NCBI GenBank assembly: GCA_905147135.1
Contig: LR990056.1
Coordinates: 4,040,001-4,104,000, forward strand
Source: Blastobasis lacticolella
Lineage: Eukaryota; Arthropoda; Insecta; Lepidoptera; Blastobasidae
Length of the DNA stretch: 64,000 bases
Direction: 5' to 3'
Part shown: positions 19,592 to 30,232 of the stretch, in pieces
Numbering within the stretch: the stretch's first letter is position 1
How the letters are laid out: each line of letters begins with the position of its first letter
Notes under the pieces: generated by a model
The model's input: only the letters and a program-made list of their open reading frames with translations
Told to the model about the DNA's origin: nothing
Databases searched by the model: none
Made by a program: the position numbers and the translations under genes

Positions 19592-22500
19592 ATGCCTGCA
19601 TCAATTGGTGTTAACTTACGTGTTACTGGCCATTGTAGCCAAGGCGGGAGAAAGTACATGGAAGATTTGTTTTCCGTTGCCTATCAACAAACCGAAGATG
19701 AGAGGGATTTGGAGTACGCTTTCTTCGGGATTTATGATGGACACGGAGGCAGCGAAGCAGCGGCCTTCGCCAAGGAGCATTTGATGGACTCTATAGTGAA
19801 GCAAAGGCAGTTTTGGTCTGACAACGATGAGGACGTTCTAAAGGCCATTAGAAATGGTTACATGATGACCCACTTGAACATGTGGAAAGAATTAGGTAAA
19901 CATCTATTTTGGTTTGTCAACAAGTATTTTCGTGATATGTCGTGCTATAATTTTGCCTGGTTTTGGTTTTGTGGCAGCCTAGCACAAGTGATTGTATGAA
20001 TTGGCCTGACCTTGTAGCTTGAAGCTCATTATTTTTTCACACAGTGTTTGACATTGAATCAACAAAAGATTTTCAAATGGTACCTGTTTTTGCAAGACGT
20101 TTTTATGTATTCGCAGATGACACTGCAAGTATAGGTAATCATGGTTAATATTTCCTGTGAATCCCACTCACTACTAAGTGAAAGCAGTCTTACCAGTTTC
20201 AGCGGCCAGTTTACTCTTACAAAAATTTGGGGATTTTTATAAGGCCATACTTTATAATGAGCTCACAACTGCAAAACTGTCCTAAAGCAACAAAATGACT
20301 TTAAATAGCCTCCAGTACAGTACAAAATATCCACTATAATATGTATATTGCTCATATAGGCTAAATTGTCTACTACAATATTAAGTTCCATTTTATTAAG
20401 TCGACATAACTTTTTTCCCACTGCAATTCATGACTTGCCACTATAGAAAAGCAGTAGTACAAAAAAAACTTTTCAATAACATATCGCTTAACATTGTTGC
20501 TCGTATAGGCTGGGATCCATATTCTATTTTGCCCATTTTCGTTGTTATAAACATGAGCTTGTTGTGGAATTTATCCATGTTTGTACAATGTTGGTAGCTT
20601 AAAAACTGACATGTCTCATATCTCGTATGCGATATAATACCTCACATGATGATGATAACAACTTCATTCCAAGATTTGAAATTTGAACTGACATACTCTG
20701 TTTTTTACATTGGTAGACCAAGTTTTCATAATAATGAATTCAAGTGAAAGTCACTATAAAGCCTTTGCTGAGTTGTTGACATCGTTAGCTTTAATAAGGA
20801 CAATTTTATGAGTTATATATGTGACGACAGTGACAGGGAAACAAGTTCTGTAATAATTATTACTAAAGTTCCAATACTATAAACAATTAAATCAATATTT
20901 ACACATTTTTTTATTAAATTGTTACTAATCATTGATTAATGTTGTATGTACTTTTTTTTTAGAAAAATGGCCTAAAACGGTAACAGGTCTACCCAGTACA
21001 GCGGGGACAACTGCAAGTGTTGCATTCATTCGTCGTGGCAAAATATATATTGGCCATGTTGGGGATTCTGCTATTGTTCTTGGCTACCAAAAGGATGGTA
21101 TGTATTATTTTTGTTTATCCTTTTCCTAGCTAGCCAACAGTCAAAATAACTTTAATTAGACACAAGTAATACTAAAATTGAAAAGTATGTGTTGTACTTA
21201 GTTATAAGTCTAATATGACTTTTGTCAAATAATTACTTAAACATTTTGCTGCAAACTGGTCAGCGGAACATTATTTGTTTGACATTCAATTATAAACCAA
21301 CAAAAAAAGTTAAATTTAGCCCAGGGTGTAAGTCTGCTAATTTAGATAGCTGATATAGAGAGCTGTTAACTAATTTAAGTAAATAAATAATTAAAAGCTT
21401 AAGGGACTGCATAAACTCATTTGAGTAATAAGAATAATCATATATTGGTCATTTAGGTACATTTTTAGTTACATTATATAGGTACACTGAGTAACAAAAT
21501 GCCGAAACGGTTCCAGATGGATTCCAGATAAGGGGATGTTTATTGTATAAAACATGTACATAATTTCTACTAAGAAGGCAATACCCTATAATCGTCAATA
21601 ATAAAATTTGAAAGAATGTGATGTTTGAGTGTGGATAGATTTATTTGTGACATAATAAATGATCCATTGTTACACAGACTGATGTAGATGGATGACAAAA
21701 CTTGACCATATCTTAGCAAGATATACTCCTCACAGGATGATTGATTGTGTATTGTGTGGTGTGGTAAACTGAAAAAATTACGTATTGATACATTTATGGT
21801 ATTATTCATAAAAATTATTTGATATTAAACATAATTTAGGAAAAAAAACTTTAGTTTATAATGATTACTGACATGATTGAAATTGGAAAAGTGTAAATTT
21901 TCATAAACATCAAATAACTTTTTATGAATAGACAGTTAATGTTAATGTTTTGAATGTTCCTTTATGAAGTATTTATAATTTAATTCAACCTATAAATACA
22001 CTGAGACTAGTTTCATTATTGATTTTTTTATTTTATTTTCAGATAGTGATGAATGGGCAGCCAAGGCTCTCACAGCTGATCATAAGCCTGAATCAACGGC
22101 AGAAATTGAACGTATCCAGCGTTGCGGAGGCAAGGTGGTCGCCAAGGCTGGAGTGCCTCGAGTCGTGTGGAACAGACCGCGGCTTGGGCACAAAGGTCCT
22201 ATAAAGAAAAACACACCAATGGACGAGATACCATTCCTGGCTGTGGCAAGATCCCTTGGAGATTTGTGGAGCTACAACCCACATAATGATGAGTTTATAG
22301 TCAGCCCGGACCCTGATGTCGGCGTTCTGACTATAGACCCAACAAAGTTTAGGTAAGGTTCGCTCAAAGCATTTATTGCTTTACACCAGACAATATTTTG
22401 ACAGAAGACACCATATCGACCTAGTCAAAACCAGTATAAACAGAGCTAACATTGCTATGCGCATCTATAGAGACGATAGTTCATATTATACTGGTTATGG

Positions 22501-25098
22501 AGGTATGTTGTCTTCTGTAAAACATATTGTCTGGCGTAAAATTATCGTGTTGAAGAAATTATTTAAATACAAAGCTAATCATTGTTTTATTGGCTATCAA
22601 ACCGCGAAAACCGAATTGAAATCGATTAAACTCTGTTCAATGAATGAAAATCAAATAGTAATCGGGACTTTTACTTGTGTAAACGCAAAATGTCAGACGA
22701 TCACAAAATGTCCATTATTGTGCAGGACATTTTGCGAATGGGTCATTTTGCGCCTAAACGATTTTACTAGAGAAATCTTTGAAAGAGTCATTATGGAAAA
22801 GGGATCTTTTGCGAAGGCTTCAGACTCTTCAGTCATTTTTAACTAAACAGTGCGATTATAAATTGTGCACAAATCCTAATATGTATCTGTAACCAACTAA
22901 ACACCTACATCGACATTGACAATCCACCAACATTTATTCCAGGTGTCTAATATTCGGAACGGACGGCCTCTGGAACATGATAACGGCTGACGGCGCGGTG
23001 GCGTTGGTGCAGGCGACGGAGCGACACAACGAGGCAGCGTTGGTGGGAGGCGGGGCCCAGCCCCGGGACTGGCTTAACCCGTCTAAGAGTCTCGTGGATC
23101 ATGCGTTGGAGAGGTGAGAGTTACCATCAGTTTAGTACCGGTGGTGGTGGTAGTCTGGGAGGGTCATCAAGTTACTGGGTTACCAGGTTACCACCGCTTG
23201 TGGTGATAGTCTGGCAGGGGTACGACTGGGAAACTGTGTTTTAATGCTGAATTTGGAACATTTATAATGCAGGATAGTGATAATGAAAATTGATTTTGTT
23301 TGTTTGGGATAAACAATCTTATAAGTATTACATAGATCAACGTATCATCGTTACAAAACATATCTACGTATGTTCCCTAATTCTAATGCTAATTTTTATT
23401 TCGAGCTTATAGAAACCAGTTAAATGTGAAATTAGTCAATTTTTATCCTCTTAGAACAAATATTGAATGTTCCATTTTGTCTCGTGCAGATGGTCGACGA
23501 CTCGCATGCGCGCGGACAACACATCCGTGGTGACGCTGATGCTGGACCCGCCCGGGCCGCCGCGGGCCACCGTGCTGAGATCCCGCAGCGCGCACCGGCC
23601 CACGCCCGCACCCGTGCCCGCGCCCGCCCGCCCGGAACGCACCGAGCGCGCCGACCGCCCGGAACGCGACGACCGTCACCTGCCGCAGAACGGGCTCACT
23701 ATCATGACGCGCTACTCGGACGTCGACCGGCCCGGGCCGCCCGCCGCGCCCGCAGGGCCCGCAGCGCCCGCATCGCCCGCGCCCGCGCCCGACGCGCCCG
23801 ACCGCACCCCCCTGCCGCCGTGCGCCACCCTCGACGGCCGGTTCTCCATCGGCCCGCAGGACGACGCCCCCAAGCCCGAGGAGGCCGAGGACGCCGACGC
23901 GATCACCAACTACGGCAACCCCCAGGAGTCCTACTTCATGGCGCGCGTGCTGAACAGGAGCCGCGTCGTCAACACGCTGTCGGACGTGTTCGAGCAGGGC
24001 GAGAGCGCGGCCTCCCGCGCCGGCTCCGAGGCGCGGGCCTCGCCCCCGCCCGCCACCGAGCTGCCCGACCTCGGCGACGCCGCCGCGGACGCGCCCGTCC
24101 CGCCCGCCCCGCCCGCCGGGGACGACGGCGACGCGCCGCCCCGCGCCGAGCCCGAGAAGGACGGCGGCATTCAGATCAACGAGGTGTCCTCCAGCTCGCC
24201 CGTCGAGGCGCCGCCGCGGGCGCGGGGCAGGCGGCCGCGCTCCGAGGCGCGCCGGGAGCCCGCGCCCGCGCCGCCTGACCGCGTGCTGCGCTCGCACGAC
24301 GCCGACGCCCCGCAGCGGCCGCAGACCCGGCAGGCCGCCACCCGCGGGGCCGCGCGCGCCCCGCCCGCCGCCGCGCCCGCCCCCGCTGCCCCCGCCGCCG
24401 CTGCGCCCGCCACAGCCGCCGCGCCGGCGCTCGAGCGCGTCGTCATCCTGAGCCGGCGGCCCGAGCGGCCGGCGCCGCGGCGCGCGCCCGAGCCGCCCGA
24501 GCCGCCCGCGGCCGCCACGCGCTCGCACCAGCCGCCGGCCGCCGTGGCCGCCGCCGGCGCCGCGCTCGCGCAGAAGATCACGCGCAGCATCACGTCGGTG
24601 GCGCGCGCGGTGGGCGGCGGCCGCGCGGGAAACGCGGCGCGCGCCCCGGGCCCGACGCGGCGGGCGCCGGCGGCGCGCCGGGAGCCCAGCCTGGGCTGCA
24701 AGGAGAACCTGGCCGGCGGGCGGCGACGCGCCCGCGCGCCCGCGCCCGCTCCGGGGCCGGCGGCGGCGGACGCGCGCCCGCGGCCGCGCCGCGCGCCTAG
24801 CGCCGAGCCCGAGGTGCACTCGACGACGCCGTGCGGGCCGCCGCCGCCGCCGCCGCCGGTGGAGCCGCCGCGGCCGCGCGCGCTGCGGTCGCGCAACGAC
24901 GCGGAGCAGCCGCCGCTGGCGGGCGGCAAGCGGCCGCGGCCCGCGGAGCCGGCGCCGGCGGCGGGGACGGCGGGGACGGCGAAGGCGCCCAAGCTGGGGG
25001 CGGAGCGCTGCGTGCGCGCGCTGGGCAAGCGGGCGTCGGGCCCGTGGGCGCCGGCGCTGGCGCTGCGCAACCGCCTGCGCCGGCGACTCGCCAAGTAG
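19592..25098 (+). CDS. PPM1D: PP2C-family Ser/Thr phosphatase, PPM1D/Wip1 type
   Basis: Five exons, 19592-19895, 20963-21097, 22043-22352, 22943-23113 and 23490-25098, splice in consistent phases at GT..AG sites and encode 842 residues. The start ATG at 19592 places QGGRKYMED at residues 17-25, as in human Wip1. Metal-binding residues are visible: D25, D49-G50 (YDGHGG), D136 (HVGDS), D257 (GTDGLWN) and D316 (ADNTS). The phrase [18 protein letters not shown] and the basic B-loop ([13 protein letters not shown], followed by [13 protein letters not shown]) are specific to PPM1D. Wip1 dephosphorylates p53, ATM-pathway and p38 substrates (T/S-Q and TxY sites) in the nucleus in mammals. The long proline-rich insert of human Wip1 before DGHGG is absent. 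After about residue 325 comes a Pro/Ala/Arg-rich tail of about 520 residues with very high GC, ending in a basic [10 protein letters not shown]. Introns hold no coding exon. Confidence 0.94.
23560..25095 (+). other. GC-extreme low-complexity C-terminal tail of PPM1D-like protein
   Basis: This part of exon 5 is built almost entirely from C/G-ending codons for Ala, Pro, Arg, Gly and Asp. Both strands therefore stay open in several frames for hundreds of codons. The surrounding introns and 3' flank are AT-rich. An LRSR/LRSH motif recurs at residues 336, 573 and 772. A basic cluster (GKRPRP near residue 785, [10 protein letters not shown] at the end) could be nuclear localisation signals. It is probably intrinsically disordered. 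Confidence 0.75.
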
Positions 25099-26782
25099 CG
25101 CCCTAGTGTAGTAGTGTGAATTGCGTTATATGGTTACCTGTGAGTGCGGGGTTATCGGTGCCTTCTAGTACTGCCAAAGTACTGTTTGTCGTTTCATATG
25201 TTTATTCCGCCGGGTTCGCCGGCTCTCCGGTTACGGGATCCAAAGATGACTGCGTTGTATACGGTTAAATTTCTGTTGTTGTTTTTTTAACTCGTCCGCC
25301 CTGATAGTTGTAGGTCTCAGTTCGATTTCTTTGTATGTTAAGTGTTTAGCTCCACTTATGAAGTCGCGCCGCGGCCGCCGCGGGCGCGCGCGCTGTCGTA
25401 GGTCACTGTTGACGGTAAACAATAGTACAAAAGAGTTTATTGAATTATCACATAAGGTTAAATCGTGGACCAGTCGGATTAAATAGCCCAAATAGAGAAT
25501 TTATCTACGTACATATTTATAGCTATCGATTGCATTTATCTTAAGGCAGAAAGTTACATGAAAATTCGATTTTCACTTTGACTCCAACAGTAGAGGCTAC
25601 ATTATTATATCAATCAATATACATAATTGGAAGTCATTAAGTGTCCAAAATTCTAAACCTTTGGGGATATTGTTAACTATGTAAAAATAATTTACGTTAT
25701 TATAAAATAATATTAGAAAATTATGGATACCAAGAGTGCTTTTCTAAATTTAATTAGTGCTTTAATGATTATTGTACAGTCTCACTTAGTTGTTACTGCA
25801 GTTATTTCTCGATAATGTTCTTTTTTCTGTAAGTAAAGTGACTATCAGAAGGGTTATTCTTTTTCGAAAAGAAATGTATTATGAGGACTTCATATAAGTT
25901 TATATTATTATACAATATTTACGGAAATGTCTGAATGGGCCTATGGATATCAATGTTTATGATGACAATAGGCACCAACAGTAACAGAGGGGTCAATTCC
26001 ATAAATACACATTTCAATTGGTGATACCAATGAACCCGTTGATACATTACAGTTATGTTAATATTAATCCTGAATGAATTTAGTTACAGTTTTGTAATTA
26101 TCAAATCCAAGTACAGTGTGCTCGCTCACCCACCTCAAAAGTTATTGTTAATATTAAAATGCACCTTATATTGTTACTTTTTAACTTTGTGATGACGAAA
26201 CCATTGATATGCTATAATAACCAAAAATTAATAGCACTATAGTTTTGTAATCAAAGTAGTAGCTGCCGCATTCAAAGTACTTGAACTCTGAAATAATGTA
26301 ATTTTGATTATAGAACCATAATGATTATGATGATGTTACATAAAAGTTAGTAATGTGATTATTACAGTGATATCTACATGCATAAAGTTCTTCCAAGTTC
26401 ATTTTCATACCAATTCAGTGTATGCTAGTAGCTGTTTAGAAATTTCATACAATTAACAGCTGTAAAAAAAACTGATGTAACATGTCATTGTTAAATACCT
26501 ATAAGACAATGTGAACCATAAACTGACGTTGAACCTAAGAATGGACTGAAGATAAGCTTAATATTGTGTAGTTATTAGTTAATGCCCCAAGTGAGTATAT
26601 TGTAAATGAATTACCCATTGAGTACATTCGTTTTTAAACAAAATGTACTGAAAGGGTAGTCTACGTGATGCGGTGTTTGAACGCCGCATACTCGATTGCG
26701 ACAAATAACAATTCAAAAGCATGTTACTGGGAATCATTGATCATCGTAAACTAAGGTCTCTTATTGATTTTTACAATACTAA

Positions 26783-26920
26783 GGGCCTATTTCACCATCT
26801 ACCTGACATATTCCCGATATTTTAACTTGACAGATAATTTTCGTTTTGTGAGGATGACAGCATTACAGATAACTGCCAAATAAGATATCTGGAACTTATC
26901 AGTGTGTTTGTAAAACGCCC
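26783..26920. mobile_element. Possible small MITE
   Basis: The 138-bp stretch starts GGGCCTATTTCACCATCTAC and ends, in complement, GGGCGTTTTACAAACACACT. Internal complementary bits include CTGACA/TGACAG and GATAA/TTATC. Short GGGC-starting termini of this kind are common lepidopteran MITE ends. The duplication at the insertion site is unclear. Confidence 0.35.
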
Positions 26921-27054
26921 AAAATGTTGTATTAATTGTTGTAAATAATTTAAAAATTTACTTACCTGGTTAACCCAATCTGCCAATGTAGACTAGATAA
27001 ATTTATATTAGCGAAAAACAAAGTGATTAATGAACAGGACGCTGCCCTGCAAAA

Positions 27055-27187
27055 TATACAAATATCCACGTGTACGGGCTCCGAAACGGCTGGACCGATT
27101 TTGATGAAATTTTCAGACAAAGATTAGCCCAGTGCATGCTTTTTTATGAAGTTTGGTACACGTGCGAAGCCGGAGCGGGTCACTAGT
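27055..27187 (+). mobile_element. Helitron-like fragment with CTAG terminus
   Basis: It contains CGAAACGGCTGGACCGATTT and GATGAAATTTTCAGAC, typical of a lepidopteran Helitron-like family. It ends GCGAAGCCGGAGCGGGTCACTAG followed by T. The terminal GC-rich stem and CTAG match a Helitron 3' end. It is non-coding. Confidence 0.55.
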
Positions 27188-28639
27188 AATTCCACTGCGT
27201 AAGTTGCATTGCTGTTTGTCGCGGACCGCGTAATATAATAATAATGTGCCTCATTCGTTACCGATATCTAAAACAAATAAATAGGTAGTGTTCTTTGATA
27301 TATGAGATATGTATTTTTTATTAACGAAACGAAATAAAATTTATGCATTGTAATTTAGCTGTAAAAGAGAATTTAATATAATTTGTTAAGCTTAATTGTA
27401 AAGTTTTGTAGCAGAGAGTTGTAATCTGTCACTTACATCGCTTATTAAGTTGTTTTCAGTATATAAATGGTGCATTAGTACTAATAAATAAGCAAAGGCT
27501 ATGTAACAAAATGTCTGGAAAGTTTACAAAATTATGTATTTTTATGATTGGCGCATGAAATTAATAACAATTAAGGCAAATATGATTCATATATGTGCAA
27601 TATTCTATTGTAATTAAAGTTTATATGGTTGAATAGAATCTAACGTTTTTAAAAATATTTTGACGTGATAGAAAAAGGAAAGCTGTTTTATTGTACTTTA
27701 ATTTTGACTAAGGTGTGTAGTTAGATGTGTTGCTACTGATGTAAGTGACGGAAAGATAGGTATAACAAATGTTTGTAAATTTTGTTAGTTTTACAGATGT
27801 AATTTATGCTATGGAGGGTGTGAAATTATGACTCTTGATTCCACGATTCACGTTATTGTTGTTATTTTCTACTTACACTTCACTTTATACTTAACAGAAT
27901 TCTTTATACACTAGTGAGCTTAAATTTGTGCCATCTTTTTTTCTTAATGTTATGCTTCTTTCTCGTGACTTATATTTTGATTTGTGACTTCTTTTATCGA
28001 GTTGATTGACTTAAACTTTATTCGCCCAGTATTCGGCGACTTAACAGTGAGAGAATATGGAATTGAGTCAAAACACGCCTCGAGTCAATTCGCCTGTAAT
28101 CCTAACGAGTCCCAGTGTAGACTTAACAATATGCAACAATGGGAGGGTAACCAAATGCCTTGGAGAAGAGTATAGAGAAATGTTAACGTGGTTGAGACGG
28201 TGTTATTAAGATTGAAATGCTACTACAAAATATTACTATATACATATTAATTTTAAAAACTAAAAGGATTATTGTAGATTTTATTTTTTGATTTAAATAA
28301 AGTTTGTATGAAATATGATGCGAGTTTGTTTGCTGTCCTATCTTTATCCTTTGTCGTACCTTATATTGTCCCAATTTCTGCTCTACGCCTCTACCTAATG
28401 CGCTTATTACATTTGACTAATTTCACAATCAAAAAGGTGGCATGTATTACTCATAAAACAAAGTCCATTTTTGTATCACGGCTTTTAAAAAGCGGAGCGA
28501 CGCCTAACATAAGTAATACAAAAATGGATTCTATGAACGATAGAGTCCACTTTGAATAATTGCTCTCACGCTTTTTGCTTCTGAATTTAAACTACTGAAT
28601 TTTGTCAAATGTAACAAGCGCATAAACAAAAAGGGCCCG

Positions 28640-28717
28640 GGGCCTGCCTTGAACGTGAACCAGAAAAGAGTCATCGCTTACAAGTCTGATACCTTAACCA
28701 CTCGGCCACCGACGCTC
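28640..28717 (-). mobile_element. tRNA-derived SINE, head fragment
   Basis: GAAAAGAGTCATCGCTTAC, then GATACCTTAACCACTCGGCC and ACCGACGCTCC, are the antisense head of the SINE family. Part of the box B region is missing. Only this 5' piece is present. Confidence 0.65.
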
Positions 28718-28904
28718 CTAATAAACAAAAAATAAAGTTACGCCACACCTACAAGCCATACATTTGAATAGTTTCCCGTTTGCAAAACGTCACTGCTATC
28801 CACCCTTCTGAGTACTCAGGTAGCTCTCTATAGTTCAAAGTCGTACGGGACAGCGGCAGTTGAATGCGGAAGAGTCCCCTATCCCGCATGAATGGCTGCC
28901 AACC

Positions 28905-29200
28905 CGGCCGATATAAATGCACCCCATCCCCCTTCAAACCCGTCCCGGTTGCCCTGCTACCGAAACTGGACAGGTTATTGCGCTAGCGTCCCGAAGTGCC
29001 GACTGCCGGCAAACGAACGAGCCTCAGTTACGCGTAGATCTTACTATTAGTCGGTTTATACTGTTATTTTCGTGTGTTTTGTGTTTTACTACGCATATTT
29101 TGAGTGTAATCTTTAACTGTTTACGTGAAATAGTGTTTAAAAATACTTTTGTGATGTGCTTGTGGTGATATCGGTGGGATACTGTTTTGTTTTGGAGCTG
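28905..29200 (+). promoter_or_regulatory. Candidate promoter and 5' leader
   Basis: A TATAAAT lies at 28912-28918. A TCAGT initiator-like motif lies at 29024-29028, with GGTTTA near the DPE distance downstream. The two core motifs are too far apart to be one TATA/Inr promoter. The region is less AT-rich than its flanks and could start a transcript on the plus strand, for example a distant 5' exon of the gene at 62449. This is weak. Confidence 0.2.
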
Positions 29201-30224
29201 TTTGTAGTGCATGGGATATCGATCGCTGCATTTCCACCGAGATAACGCATAGTTGTTTACATCTGTCGCTCGGTCGACGCATTATGTTTAAAATATCCCG
29301 GCGGATATTTTGATGGCAGGAATGAATTATGCCTACAATTGTTGTTACAGTGCATTACGTAGGTACTTGCACGTGTGGTTTGCGCTGTAATTAAACTTAA
29401 ATTTCCTTATCTTGCTGACTGTTAAGTTATACGATTTCATTAACGTTGCCTGTTGGGGTGCCTATTTAGGTAGCTATGTTTAATTCGACTCTAACAATAT
29501 TTACCTAAATTACGTTTGAGGATAGATTTGAGTATGTACAGTTTAATACTCAAGTAAGTAGTAGGTATCTCTACCCACGGTACGAAGATATTTGACTTAA
29601 ATTCGTTTAACTCCATTTTAACACTGGTGTTAAACCATTTAATTAATTTAAAACCACTTAATTACCAACGGAAACAAATTCGATTGTACAATCGAATCAA
29701 ATCATAAAATAGGTTCTTAAACCTACTTAAATGCTACAAACCAGACCGATTATATTTTCCTAAGTAAACCGAATCATTATCAAAGGCATTAACTAGAAAA
29801 CCGTCAAGCATAGCAACCCGCGAAATCGAAGGTCACATAGACAATTTTCTTTCAAGTTCTTTTGTAACCGGATCACGGTGTTTACTTCGCCAAAATGGTC
29901 GGCTTACATTCTTTCCGACACAACTAGATCTACCAGTTTTTTCTGGGTGTACCTACTATATTTATCCAGTGTCTACTAATAACTGAATAGATATTTGTGC
30001 CAGTGTTCGGTGCCTACATACCACAAAGATCATACATTGGTCCTTAATTTATTAGTGGTTCATACCGATTCATACAAGTTCGTCTATTCCTTTCCCCAAG
30101 TCAAAAACACAAAACCTGTCTTGTTTTTCTTAGCTGCTACTGCTACCGGTATCTGGAAGCTATAGATTAGAATGTATCGCGTTTTTCCTACTTCTACGTA
30201 GGTACCTACTTAACTGCAGCCACA
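29201..30224. other. No gene recognised
   Basis: AT-rich sequence up to the tandem array, with several GTAGGTACCTAC-type lepidopteran motifs. I see no exon or recognisable transposon in it. Confidence 0.4.
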
Positions 30225-30232
30225 CTTATTGA

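Larger units (their letters stand above)
25099..28310 (+). other. 3' flank and probable 3' UTR of the phosphatase gene
   Basis: AT-rich sequence without a supported gene. AATAAA-type signals occur repeatedly (for example near 27484 and at 28296), so the true 3' end cannot be placed by eye. A GC patch at 25370-25400 echoes the composition of exon 5. It includes a possible MITE and a Helitron-like end, listed separately. Confidence 0.4.

Noticed and set aside
22376..22846. 156-codon plus-strand frame between two phosphatase exons
   Set aside because: It lies inside intron 3 (22353-22942) with clean splice sites on both sides, starts at an arbitrary ATG, and shows no domain or family resemblance.
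23443..24819. Long minus-strand frames (up to 458 codons) opposite exon 5
   Set aside because: They are a by-product of extreme GC content, which removes stop codons in all frames. The plus-strand frame is fixed by splicing and by the ADNTS motif.
24831..25106. Alternative plus-strand frames in the GC tail
   Set aside because: They are shadow frames with biased Ala/Gly composition. The frame continuing the phosphatase domain is unambiguous.
28912..29028. Single TATA plus initiator core promoter
   Set aside because: TATAAAT and TCAGT are about 110 bp apart, too far for one core promoter, so only a weak candidate region is reported.
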